From TMP-86 sp046347195 (lineage in GTDB: Bacteria; Pseudomonadota; Gammaproteobacteria; Steroidobacterales; Steroidobacteraceae), in NCBI GenBank assembly GCA_046347195.1, contig JAXMGQ010000002.1:206411-270410 (forward strand): a DNA stretch of 64,000 bases. The letters are read 5' to 3'. A model generated the notes under the pieces. The model saw only the letters and a list, made by a program, of their open reading frames with translations. It had not been told where the DNA came from and did not search any database. The position numbers and the translations under genes are program-made. Positions 43,842 through 52,381 of the stretch are shown here, in pieces (the stretch's first letter is position 1; every line of letters starts with the position of its first letter).

Positions 43842-44519
43842 CGCCGGCGGCGGGTCGATGTTGCGCACGTAGGCGGCGTGCAGCTCGCCCAGCTTCCCGC
43901 GCAGCACGGCGAGCCCCAGGACGGGTGAGCTCTCCAGTGCTTCCAGCAGGATCTCCGGTGTGAGCTGCGCGCGGGCGCGCTCGGCGATCTGCGCGTGGCT
44001 CCAGTGCCAGGGTTCGGATGCGACTGCGGAGAGCACGCCACGATAGGGCTTGAAGAATCCGAACTCCTCGGCATGGCGCAGCAGCCAGTCATGCAGGCGC
44101 TCGAAGATGCCGCCGCGGCCGAATTCCGCGCCGATGAGCTGCACACGGTAGCCTTCCGGCAGCGCCGCACGGTCGATCAGGTCCAGATCGGTACCCCAAT
44201 GATGGCGGCTGGCGCCGGGCAACGCGGACCAGAGCAGGATGGCGCGGACGCGCGCCTCCTCGTCCAGCGCACCGACATCCACCGGTTCACCATCCGCTCC
44301 CAGCACCGGACGGATGCCGTCGAATTTCTCGTTCCAGATGGTGAGCTGGCGTTCGAAGCTGCGGAAGCTGCTGGCCGGAGTGAGCTCGATGCCGGCACGC
44401 CGCGCGGCACGGTGCATCTCGAGGAAGCCGGATTCGATGCCCGCATGCAGCAGGCAACGCGGCTGGGACAGCTCCACGATATGTTCGGCGCTGCGGCCCG
44501 TCAGCTGTTCTGGGGTCAT
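43833..44519 (-). CDS. M15 family D-alanyl-D-alanine carboxypeptidase-like protein
   Basis: 228 residues. VanY/M15-type motif order: SSFRSFERQLTIWNEKF, SRHHWGTDLDLID (zinc His and Asp), and EPWHWSH (catalytic Glu and third His). Family enzymes trim the terminal D-Ala of peptidoglycan stem peptides. No signal peptide is seen at this start, so the protein may be cytoplasmic and act in recycling or use an undetected export route. A conserved GFFKPYRG block precedes the EPWHW motif. Confidence 0.88.
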   Translation of the reverse strand: MTPEQLTGRSAEHIVELSQPRCLLHAGIESGFLEMHRAARRAGIELTPASSFRSFERQLTIWNEKFDGIRPVLGADGEPVDVGALDEEARVRAILLWSALPGASRHHWGTDLDLIDRAALPEGYRVQLIGAEFGRGGIFERLHDWLLRHAEEFGFFKPYRGVLSAVASEPWHWSHAQIAERARAQLTPEILLEALESSPVLGLAVLRGKLGELHAAYVRNIDPPPALA

Positions 44520-44664
44520 TGTCGCCGGATTCTACCCGTGGAGGAGCATAATCAGGCAAATCCCCCCTTCCGCCGCTTCGGCGGGCCAACGTATGATCGG
44601 GAGCGGGACGGGTGCACCGGCAGGTGAGCCGTCCGATTCTTGCACAGGAAAACCGGGGGGTGGC

Positions 44665-47139
44665 ATGGCGCGCAGCTTGCGGTCGCAGTACCTGACCTTT
44701 GCCCTCGGGCTGGGGGCGCTGCTGTGCGCGCTGATCGGCACCCTGCTGCTGTACGACCATCGCATCGACACCCGCGAGATCAATACCGCCACCTACGGCG
44801 CGGTCAAGCAGAAGCTCGGGGCCGACCTCGAGCATCGCGCCCATGAGCTGAGCGAGCAGGCCAAGCCGCAGCTCGCGGCTGCGCTCGGCGCGGACGATCA
44901 ACCCTCGCTGCGCCTGATCGCAACGCGCCTGCTGGACGATCATGACGTGAACCGCGTGGAGATCCGCGCGCCGGACGGCAAGCTGTTGTTCGCCAAGGAT
45001 GCCGCGCGCACGCACTCCGCGATCCCGCCCCCCCTGCGCCTGGACACCCCGCTCACCTACATGGCGCCGCACGTGGGTGAGCTGCAGAACGCGACGCTCT
45101 CGGTATGGATGAGCCGCGACTCCATGGAGAGCGCGCTGCGCAGCCTGAGCGATCAGATGAACGGACAGCAGGCCGACCGGCTTCGCCAGCGCCTGTCGGT
45201 GTTCGCCGGCATCATCATCCCGCTGCTGACCCTCGCCGCCATCGGCGCCTGGCTGATCGCGCGCAGCCTCTCCCGCCCCATCCACGCGCTGGTGCGCACG
45301 GCCAACAGCATCGGCGAGGGCGACCTGTCCCGGCCTCTCGATGTCAAGCGGCGCGACGAGATCGGCCAGCTCCAGGATGCCATCGAGCGCATGCGCCTGA
45401 ACCTGCGCGAGACCACCATCACCAAGAACTACCTCACCACGGTGCTCAACAGCCTGGGCGATGCGGTGCTGGTGACCTCGCCCGACGGCATCATCAAGAG
45501 CAGCAACCAGGCGGCGCAGCAGTTGCTCGGCTACCAGGAGCAGGAGCTGTCGGGCCAGCCGCTCGTTGCGATCATCGCCGAGTCGCATCGCGCCTCCTTC
45601 AACCCCGCCGAGATCGCCGGCGAGAACCGCGAGACCGTGGTGCGCACCGCCGCGGGGCAGACCATCCCCGTGTCCATGGCCGGCGCGCCGATCACCACCG
45701 AGGACCCGCAGTTCCAGGGCCACATTTACATCGCGCGCAACATCACCGAGCGCAAGCGCGCCGAGCGGCGCATCCGCTATCTCGCGCGCTACGACACGCT
45801 CACGAAAATGCCCAACCGCATGCAGTTCCAGCACCTGCTGCAACAGGCCATCGCACGGGCACGGCGCAACCAGCGCCTCGTGGCGCTGCTGTACCTCGAC
45901 CTCGACCGCTTCAAGGAGGTCAACGACACCTTCGGGCATGCCGCCGGCGACCGGACTCTCGAGGTGCTGAGCGAGCGCCTGACCCGCACGCTGAGCAAGG
46001 ACATGGTCATCGGCCGGCTCGCGGGCGATGAGTTCGCGATGTTCATCGACGGCCTGCCGGCGGACGTGGACAACCGCGCCTCGCTGGGGACGCTCGCGCG
46101 CTCGCTGCTCGATGAGATCGGCCGCGCGTTCTACGTCAACCAGGAGGAGGTATACCTCACCGCCAGCATCGGCATCGCCATCTGCCCGCACGATGCCGAG
46201 AACGTCATCGACCTGATCCGCAACGCCGATGCCGCCATGTACCACTCCAAGCAGAACGGCGGCAATTCCCACGCCTTCTACGTGCCGGACATGAATGCTG
46301 CCGCGGTCGAGCGCCTGATGCTCAAGAGCAAGCTGCGCCGCGCGCTCGAGCGCGACGAGCTGATCATCCTGTACCAGCCGAAGGTCGACCTGCGCGACGG
46401 GCGGGTGATCGGCGCCGAGGCGCTGCTGCGCTGGCGCCTGCCCGGCTACGGCGACATCTCTCCCTCGCAGTTCATCCCGCTGGCCGAGGAGACGAGCCTG
46501 ATCCTGGACATCGGCGAATGGGTGATGAACCGCGCCTGCAGCGACTACCGGGCCTGGCAGAAGCAGGTGCCCCAACCGGGGCGCGTGTCCATCAACCTGA
46601 GCCTGCGGCAGCTCAAGCAGACGGGCTTCATCTCCCGGTTCCGCGCGGTGTTCCGCAAGCACGACGTCTCTCCCACCTGCTTCGAGCTGGAGGTCACCGA
46701 GACCACCCTGATGACCGACCCGAAGCGCACCGTGCGGCTGCTCAACGAGCTGTATTCGATGGGGCTGCACCTGGCCATCGACGACTTCGGCACCGGCTAC
46801 TCCTCGCTGTCCGCCCTGCAGCAGTTCCCCATCAGCACCTTGAAGATCGACCAGTCCTTCGTTCGCGACGTGGCCGTGGACTCGGACGATGCCGCCATCG
46901 TCCGCACCATCATCGACATGGGCAAGAGCCTGGAGATGGAGGTGGTCGCCGAAGGCGTGGAGGCCCGCGAGCAGCTCGAGTTCCTGCGCAAGCATGGCTG
47001 CTTCCTCGCGCAGGGCCGGCTGTTCGGCGAGGTGCTCGAGGCCGACCGGCTGCTGGAGATCATGCTCGCGCAGCGCTCCGGAGCGGGACATTTCGCGGCG
47101 CTCTGCGCCACCCCTCGTACCGCGCTCGGCGCGGGTTGA
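44665..47139 (+). CDS. Membrane GGDEF-EAL protein with HAMP and PAS domains
   Basis: 824 residues from MARSLRSQYLTFALGLGALL. Transmembrane helices near 9-28 and 180-200 enclose a periplasmic sensor; then HAMP (about 200-250), PAS (about 255-370), GGDEF (about 375-535) and EAL (about 560-805). The cyclase signature is AGDEF, near residue 452, rather than GGDEF, and no RxxD inhibitory site is seen five residues upstream. The phosphodiesterase domain keeps EALLRW, DDFGTGYSS, KIDQSFV and AEGVE, so c-di-GMP hydrolysis is likely while synthesis is uncertain. The start codon has a purine-rich ribosome binding site (ggggggtgg). Confidence 0.95.
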   Translation: MARSLRSQYLTFALGLGALLCALIGTLLLYDHRIDTREINTATYGAVKQKLGADLEHRAHELSEQAKPQLAAALGADDQPSLRLIATRLLDDHDVNRVEIRAPDGKLLFAKDAARTHSAIPPPLRLDTPLTYMAPHVGELQNATLSVWMSRDSMESALRSLSDQMNGQQADRLRQRLSVFAGIIIPLLTLAAIGAWLIARSLSRPIHALVRTANSIGEGDLSRPLDVKRRDEIGQLQDAIERMRLNLRETTITKNYLTTVLNSLGDAVLVTSPDGIIKSSNQAAQQLLGYQEQELSGQPLVAIIAESHRASFNPAEIAGENRETVVRTAAGQTIPVSMAGAPITTEDPQFQGHIYIARNITERKRAERRIRYLARYDTLTKMPNRMQFQHLLQQAIARARRNQRLVALLYLDLDRFKEVNDTFGHAAGDRTLEVLSERLTRTLSKDMVIGRLAGDEFAMFIDGLPADVDNRASLGTLARSLLDEIGRAFYVNQEEVYLTASIGIAICPHDAENVIDLIRNADAAMYHSKQNGGNSHAFYVPDMNAAAVERLMLKSKLRRALERDELIILYQPKVDLRDGRVIGAEALLRWRLPGYGDISPSQFIPLAEETSLILDIGEWVMNRACSDYRAWQKQVPQPGRVSINLSLRQLKQTGFISRFRAVFRKHDVSPTCFELEVTETTLMTDPKRTVRLLNELYSMGLHLAIDDFGTGYSSLSALQQFPISTLKIDQSFVRDVAVDSDDAAIVRTIIDMGKSLEMEVVAEGVEAREQLEFLRKHGCFLAQGRLFGEVLEADRLLEIMLAQRSGAGHFAALCATPRTALGAG

Positions 47140-47257
47140 TCTCACACTGAATCTGAATTGGCTGTTGGCTGGAGCCAACCACGGTGGAGCATCCGCTTTG
47201 AAAGTGAGCGAATCATCCAGATTTGGCGCGAGACAGCCGCACGCACCCCTGCTAGAC

Positions 47258-47275
47258 TAAACGTAGTGACGTTTA
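47258..47275. promoter_or_regulatory. Palindromic operator candidate of the brnTA operon
   Basis: TAAACGT-AGTG-ACGTTTA, a 7-bp inverted repeat with 4-base spacer, 25 bases before the brnT start. BrnA antitoxins autoregulate through such palindromes. It overlaps a possible -10 TAGACT (47253-47258). Confidence 0.55.
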
Positions 47276-47299
47276 ATAGACGACGCAAGGATATTCGAC

Positions 47300-47578
47300 A
47301 TGGATGTCGAGTTCGACGCAGCGAAGGACGAAACCAATCGTTCGAAACACGGCGTGTCACTGGAAATGGCCGCGCGGCTGGATTGGGAAACGATGATCAC
47401 CATGCCCGATACGCGCCGTAACCACGGCGAGCCCCGGATGATTGGATTCGGCACCACGGACAAACGACTTCACTGTGTCGTCTTTGTTCATCGCGAAGAT
47501 CGGGTCAGGGTCATCAGCTTGCGCAAGGCGAACCAACGTGAGATCAGGTGGTATGAAAAAACGAAGCAAGATCACTAG
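47300..47578 (+). CDS. brnT: BrnT family toxin
   Basis: 92 residues: VEFDAAKDETNRSKHGVSLEMAARLDWETMI, then HGEPRMIGFGTTDKRLHCVVFVHREDRVRVISLRKANQREIRWYE. This is a standard BrnT ribonuclease toxin. The antitoxin gene overlaps its 3' end by 26 bases in the usual toxin-first order. Lower GC than the preceding EAL gene suggests acquisition. Confidence 0.93.
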   Translation: MDVEFDAAKDETNRSKHGVSLEMAARLDWETMITMPDTRRNHGEPRMIGFGTTDKRLHCVVFVHREDRVRVISLRKANQREIRWYEKTKQDH

Positions 47579-47864
47579 GCGCGCCAGACGTATGAGTCCT
47601 GGAGGCCTGATACTGCCGACAGCAGCGGAAGAGCGGGCGATTGCTCGCGGTATCGCGGCCGATGAGGATACATACGAACCGACTGAGGAGGAATTCAAGA
47701 GCATGAAGCCGTTCCGCGGTCGCCCGGCGGGTAGCGGCAGTCGCGTCAGCATCACCCTGCGACTGGACAAGAACGTCATCAGCCGATTCCGTGCAACGGG
47801 TCCCGGATGGCAGACGCGCTTGAACGAGTTGCTGGTGCGGGCGACGCAACGCGCGCGAATCTAG
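47553..47864 (+). CDS. brnA: BrnA family antitoxin
   Basis: 103 residues from MKKRSKITRRARRM. The C-terminal ribbon-helix-helix part (SGSRVSITLRLDKNVISRFRATGPGWQTRLNELLVRA) is typical of BrnA. The acidic middle (ADEDTYEPTEEEFKSMKP) probably wraps the toxin. BrnA represses its operon, fitting the palindrome at 47258-47275. Confidence 0.92.
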   Translation: MKKRSKITRRARRMSPGGLILPTAAEERAIARGIAADEDTYEPTEEEFKSMKPFRGRPAGSGSRVSITLRLDKNVISRFRATGPGWQTRLNELLVRATQRARI

Positions 47865-47903
47865 AGACGGCAAACTGGTTGACGAGCAAGGGATGGCGTT
47901 GCG

Positions 47904-48636
47904 ATGGACAAAGCCGAACTGCTCCAACTGCTGGCACGCGGTGAAGATAGCCGTCATCAGTTCAAGCGCGACGCCAGTAATGTCGACGGCCTGGCTACCG
48001 AGTTGGCTGCCTTTGCCAACAGCGGAGGCGGCCGGTTGTTTCTTGGCGTGACCGATGACGGTTCAATCACGGGACTGGATGCTGCAGCGGTACGCCCGCT
48101 GAACCAGTTGCTGGGCAACGCTGCTTCTCAGCATGTACGCCCGCCCGTGCATCGAGATCAAGGCCGTGGCCTTTCCCGCTACGCAGTTGCACGCCGCCCG
48201 CTATCTGGACAGCGAGGACATCGGCGGCACGCTGTCCGAACAATTCAGAGACAGCTTCTCCTTTCTCCGCCGCAATTTGCGACATGTGCATGGCGAGCGA
48301 GGCTTCAACACGCTGGGGCAACTGGAGATTCCGGAACAGGCGCTGGAAGAGCTGCTGGTCAATGCGCTGATCCACCGCGATTACTTCACCAGCGCGTCGA
48401 TCCGACTCATGGTGTTTACCGATCGAGTGGAGCTCATCAGCCCCGGGCATTTGCCTGACAGTCTGAACGTCGAGGCCATTCGCAACGGCGCCACGAACCG
48501 GCGCAACCCGACGCTGACCGAGCATGCGGTACACATCCTGCCCTATCGCGGCCTGGGCATCGGCATTCCGCGCGCCTTGCGGGACTGGCCCGCCATCGAA
48601 CTGATCAACGATGTGGCCGCCAACAATACCGGCTGA
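47904..48636 (+). pseudogene. AlbA-domain/COG2865-type ATP-binding regulator, deleted and frameshifted
   Basis: The 5' part (47904 to about 48120) reads an AlbA_2 domain: EDSRHQFKRDASNVDGLATELAAFANSGGGRLFLGVTDDGSITGLD, ending NAASQHVRPPV. The 3' part is in another frame (from about 48133): CIEIKAVAFPATQLHAARYLDSEDIGGTL, ALEELLVNALIHRDYFTSASIRLMVFTDRVELISPGHLPDS, LPYRGLGIGIPRAL. In family members (about 400-480 residues) these regions are separated by more than 100 residues, so an internal deletion plus frame change has occurred. The last residues after ELINDVAAN are also lost. Confidence 0.82.
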
Positions 48637-48721
48637 CGCCGGCAGGCAAAGCTCGCCAGATAAGACCGGATTCCGGAAATAAAGTGACGTCAGAATTCTC
48701 CTGGTCCCGTAGAATTCAGTC

Positions 48722-50627
48722 ATGCTTTCGGCTCGGGATCTCACCCTGCGGCGCGGTCCCGAACCGCTGTTCGAGCAGGTCAACTTCATCATCTTCCGCG
48801 GCGATCGCGTCGGCCTGACCGGCGCCAACGGCGTGGGCAAGTCCAGCCTGTTCGCCGCCATCCGCGGTGAACTCGCGCCCGACCGCGGCGAGATCGAGGT
48901 CCCCGCCAATCTCAGCATCGCGGTGGTGGAGCAGGAGATCACTGCCGTCGACCGTCCGGCCATCGAATTCGTGCTCGACGGGGACACCGAACTGCGGCAG
49001 GTGATGGGCCGCATCGCGGAGGCCGAGGCCGACGAGAGCCGCGCGATGGAGCTTGCGGAGTTGTACGCCGAGCTCCTGGCCATCGACGGTTACCGCGCCA
49101 AGGCGCGTGCCGCGTCCATCATGCATGGCCTGGGGTTCAAGACCTCCGACGATGATCGTCTGGTCGGGGAGTTCTCCGGCGGCTGGCGGGTGCGCCTGGC
49201 CATGGCACGGGCGCTGAATTCGCGCGCTGACCTGCTGCTGCTGGACGAGCCCACCAACCATCTCGACCTCGATGCCATCGTGTGGCTGGAGGACTGGCTG
49301 CGCGGCTTTCCCGGCACGCTGCTGATGATCTCGCATGACCGGGATTTCCTGGACGCCGTGATCGGCCGGGTGCTGCACATCGAGAACCATGCCATCCGCG
49401 CCTACTCGGGCAATTACTCGCAGTTCGAGGTCAAGCGCGCCGAGGAGCTGGCGCAGCAGAAGAGCCTGCTGGCCCGCCAGCAGCGGCAGATCGCGCATAT
49501 CACCTCCTACATCAACCGCTTCCGCGCCTCGGCCACCAAGGCCCGACAGGCGCAGAGCCGCATCAAGATGCTGGAGCGCATGGAGCGCATCGTGCCGGCG
49601 CACGTCGACAGCCCTTTCGAGTTCGAATTCAGAAGGCCGGCCAAGACGCCACGCCCGCTGCTGACCCTGGACGAGGCCGGCTGCGGTTATGGCGATCGCG
49701 TCATCGTCGGCGGCATCAACCTGTCCATCGGTCCGCAGGACCGCATCGCGTTGCTGGGGATCAACGGCGCCGGCAAATCCACCTTCACCAAGTTCCTCGC
49801 CGGCGAGACCGCGCCGCTGTCGGCAGCGCATCGCCTCGCCGGACCTCGCGGTGGGCTACTTCGCGCAGCAGCAGCTCGAGCAGTTGAACGCGGCGGAGAG
49901 CGCATTCTGGCATGTGCGCAATCTCGGCGGCCCCGACTACGCGCGCTGCGAGGAGCAGGCGGTGCGCGACCACCTCGGCAGCTTCGGCTTCTCCGGCGAT
50001 CGCGTGTTCGAGCCCATCGGCGTGTTCTCCGGTGGCGAGAAGGCGCGGCTGACGTTGGCACTGATCGTGGCGCGCCGGCCCAACCTGCTGCTGCTGGATG
50101 AGCCCACCAATCACCTGGACATCGAGATGCGTCATGCGCTCACCGTGGCGCTGCAAAGTTTCGAGGGCGGCATGGTGGTGGTGTCGCACGACCGGCACCT
50201 GATCAAGATGGTGGCGGACTCGCTGTACCTCGTGGCCGATGGCCGGGTGCAGCCCTTCGAGGGCGATCTGGAAGATTATCAGCGCTGGCTCAAGGATCGC
50301 GGTAAACAGTCCAGGCCGCCGGAGCCCGCCGCAGCGCCGCCAAAGCCGAAGCACACGGCCGAGGGCACTGCAGCCCCGCCGAACCCTCAGCGCCAGAAGG
50401 CGACGCTGCAACGCGAACTGATCAAGCTCGAGGAAAAGCTTGCCCGGCTGCAGGCGGAACTTACGCGCCTCGATGCCTCGCTGGCCGGTCCCGGCATGCA
50501 CGAGCTCTCACGCGCGGCGGAGGCGAGACAGCTCGGCGCGAAGCGGGCGGAGCTCACCGCACTGCTGGAACGGACCGAGGCGAAGTGGCTGGAAGTGGGG
50601 ACGGAGCTGGACTCGGCTCGAGATTAG
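48722..50627 (+). pseudogene. ABC-F family ATPase (YheS/Uup-like), interrupted by one frameshift
   Basis: About 634 residues once corrected. The first ABC domain is intact: Walker A GANGVGKSS, signature FSGGWRVRLAMARAL, Walker B LLLLDEPTNHLD. The linker contains ITSYINRFRASATKARQAQSRIKMLERM. The second Walker A GINGAGKS is in the same frame, but the reading must shift by +1 between about 49815 and 49835 (after LAGETAPLS) to continue as QRIASPDLAVGYFAQQQLEQLNAAES and FSGGEKARLTLAL, with the second DEPTNHLD. A coiled-coil tail ends at 50627. ABC-F proteins act on ribosomes. Everything else is well kept, so a sequencing error or recent inactivation are both possible. Confidence 0.9.
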
Positions 50628-51037
50628 CCGACGATTTCCAGCGAGAGATGCCGGTGGCCACGACGTACACGGTAGGTCTCAAAATCACGGCGATCGATGG
50701 TGAAAATCTTGTTCGTCTCGAGCATTTCGGCGGCGACGACCAACGAGGCGTCGGCAAGATCCATGGGGTGATCTCGATAGGTTTCCATGAGCTCAAAGGC
50801 TCGTGGAAGAGATGAACCATCCAGATCCCAGACGGATAAGGCTCCTCGGCCGATGAAATCACGCAGCCGGTCCGAGCCGATGCTGCCGGGTTCCAGGATA
50901 TGGAAAGCCTCCGTCAAGACCGGGATGGTGGTGCTGAGTGGTTCCTTGATGCCTTTGAGTACTTTTCGGCATCGCGCATGATGCTCGTCCTTTGGATCGA
51001 ACAGCGCCACCAGCGGCCCCGTGTCGACCAGAATCAT
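50624..51037 (-). CDS. vapC: PIN domain toxin, VapC-like
   Basis: 137 residues. PIN-fold acidic residues: ILVDTGPLVALFDP (D5), VLTEAFHIL (E), DLADASLVVAAEM (two Asp) and IFTIDRRDFETYR (D). VapC toxins cleave tRNA or rRNA. Coupled to the upstream antitoxin by an ATGA overlap. Its stop overlaps the stop of the convergent ABC-F gene by 4 bases. Confidence 0.92.
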   Translation of the reverse strand: MILVDTGPLVALFDPKDEHHARCRKVLKGIKEPLSTTIPVLTEAFHILEPGSIGSDRLRDFIGRGALSVWDLDGSSLPRAFELMETYRDHPMDLADASLVVAAEMLETNKIFTIDRRDFETYRVRRGHRHLSLEIVG

Positions 51038-51294
51038 CGGCCGAGCTTTCTCTTCAATGCCGCCTTCACGCCTTCTCTGGAATTGGCGGAGGATGCGATC
51101 GCATATCCCCCCGGGCCAAGATCCAGCTCGTCGTATACATCGTACGGCGACTGTACAGCTTCCTGCCGCAGCAACACCTGCACAGCATGCAAGCCGCGCT
51201 TCAGAACCTCGGAGATCGGCCAGCCGGTCGCCGCTCGCACCTCTTGCAGGATCTTTTCGGTTTCTTCATCGAATCGTACGGTTCGAGTCGCCAT
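51034..51294 (-). CDS. Antitoxin of the VapC pair (ribbon-helix-helix type)
   Basis: 86 residues. The N-terminus TRTVRFDEETEKILQEVRAATGWPISEVLKRGLHAV fits a ribbon-helix-helix DNA-binding fold. The middle and C-terminus (PYDVYDELDLGPGGYAI) probably bind the toxin. It lies downstream of a consensus sigma-70 promoter containing a palindrome, so autorepression is likely. Confidence 0.85.
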   Translation of the reverse strand: MATRTVRFDEETEKILQEVRAATGWPISEVLKRGLHAVQVLLRQEAVQSPYDVYDELDLGPGGYAIASSANSREGVKAALKRKLGR

Positions 51295-51311
51295 GATCCA
51301 CCTGGATGTTC

Positions 51312-51332
51312 TGTATTACAGATTGTAATACA
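51312..51332. promoter_or_regulatory. Palindromic operator of the vapBC-like operon
   Basis: An 8-bp perfect inverted repeat TGTATTAC / GTAATACA around AGATT. It covers the -10 element of the leftward promoter and lies 18 bases before the antitoxin start. Typical autorepression site. Confidence 0.75.
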
Positions 51333-51350
51333 CGACGGTACCGATGTCAA
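51322..51350 (-). promoter_or_regulatory. Consensus sigma-70 promoter for the vapBC-like operon
   Basis: Reading leftward: TTGACA (51350-51345), a 17-base spacer, TACAAT (51327-51322). Both boxes and spacer are near consensus, and the -10 lies inside the palindromic operator. Confidence 0.85.
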
Positions 51351-51456
51351 AGCAAGAGGGATCGGCGTCAATGCGCCCTTTCGTAGGACGACGCCGACCC
51401 AAGACCACCGCCAGCCTCCACTGGGTCGACGGACCGCAAGCTCCTACCGTCCAATC

Positions 51457-51705
51457 ATGAAAGACACTGGCACACAGCGATCGGTGGATGAGTCCCTCGA
51501 GGAAACCTTCCCGGCGAGCGATGCGCCCGCGAGCCACCTGCCGGATACACCGCCGGCCAATGCGGCGGCGAAATGGCGGGCCGCGAAGCGGGCGGCGGAT
51601 GATCCGGCCGCGGACTTCGATGGCGGAGAGATCCGCGATGCCCTGGAAGACCGCGACCTCGCCGGGGACGAGGGCTGCGACAGCGCGGACGACCCTTCAG
51701 GGTGA
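51457..51705 (+). CDS. Small acidic protein with a DESLEETFPASD motif
   Basis: 82 residues starting MKDTGTQRSVDESLEETFPASDAPASHLPD. The motif E-x-F-P-A-S-D is shared by many small proteobacterial proteins of unknown function. It is highly charged, acidic and probably disordered. It overlaps the 3' end of the leftward lipoprotein gene. Likely a real gene because of the motif and codon use, but with no assigned role. Confidence 0.65.
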   Translation: MKDTGTQRSVDESLEETFPASDAPASHLPDTPPANAAAKWRAAKRAADDPAADFDGGEIRDALEDRDLAGDEGCDSADDPSG

Positions 51706-52381
51706 GGCGGCGCCCGGGCGCTGCCCGAGATCTGCGCTCGCGGCCGTGATGATCTGCCCGATCGCATCGTTTGCGGCCAGCTCGAAGGCTTCGACGATCG
51801 CCCCGAGCCGGTCGGCGCTCGCAGGATGCTCGGCCTGCACCTCGTAGTGGCCGAGGCCCGCGTGGTCGGCAGCACTGCCCAGTCGTGCGGAGATGCGCAC
51901 GTGGATGGTGGGCGGGGCGCCGGCGGTGCGGTACTCGGCCTGGAAGTCCTCGACGTTCAGCTCCAGCCAGTGCGTGTTGTAGAACCGCGTGGACTCCCCG
52001 CTGACATTGCGCAGCACGCCACGGCGGGCGAAGGACTGCACGGTAAGCGCCTGCAGCACATCGTCCAGCGTCCCGCTCCAGTTCGCGCCGGCATAGAACT
52101 CGAGCCGGCGGTCCGGATACAGCGCCGCAATGCGCTCGGTCTCCGAGGCCGGGCGCCATGCGCGGCTTGAGCACCGCCAGGTCCACCGGCAGGGGCGCAA
52201 CGGCCGCAGCGCCCGCCGCCGCGGGCCCGCCGGCGCGTGCCGCGAGCACGTAGGTCGCCGTGGGCGGCAGCTTGCTCTGGAACAGCGAAGCGGAGCAGCC
52301 GGACAGCGCGGCCAACCCGGCCAGCGCGGCCAACCCGGCCAGCGCGGCCAAGGCGAACGACATCCCCGGGGAACGACTCAT
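51697..52381 (-). pseudogene. ABC-type transport auxiliary lipoprotein (PqiC-like), frameshifted
   Basis: About 227 residues if corrected. N-terminal lipoprotein signal MSRSPGMSFALAALAGL... LAALSGC with acylated Cys, then SASLFQSKLPPTATYVLAA and PLPVDLAVLKPRMAPGL. Then a +1 shift near 52150 leads to ETERIAALYPDRRLEFYAGANWSGTLDDVLQALTVQSF and VRISARLGSAADHAGLGHYEVQAEHPAS in the other frame. This is the outer-membrane-linked lipoprotein of Mce/Mla-type transporters. It overlaps the MCE gene start (ATGA). Good conservation on both sides of the break suggests a sequencing error or a very recent mutation. Confidence 0.82.
52304..52351. repeat. 18-bp tandem repeat in the lipoprotein signal sequence
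   Basis: cagcgcggccaacccggc occurs twice in full and once in part (2.7 copies), encoding the LAALAG repeats of the hydrophobic core. It suggests replication slippage in the signal peptide. Confidence 0.85.

Noticed and set aside
44287..47178. Long leftward ORF antisense to the GGDEF-EAL gene
   Set aside because: No domain, no start context; composition mirrors the opposite gene.
49815..49835. Programmed +1 frameshift in the ABC-F gene
   Set aside because: No slippery sequence, stop codon or pseudoknot seen at the site, and a second unexplained +1 shift lies nearby; error or decay is simpler.
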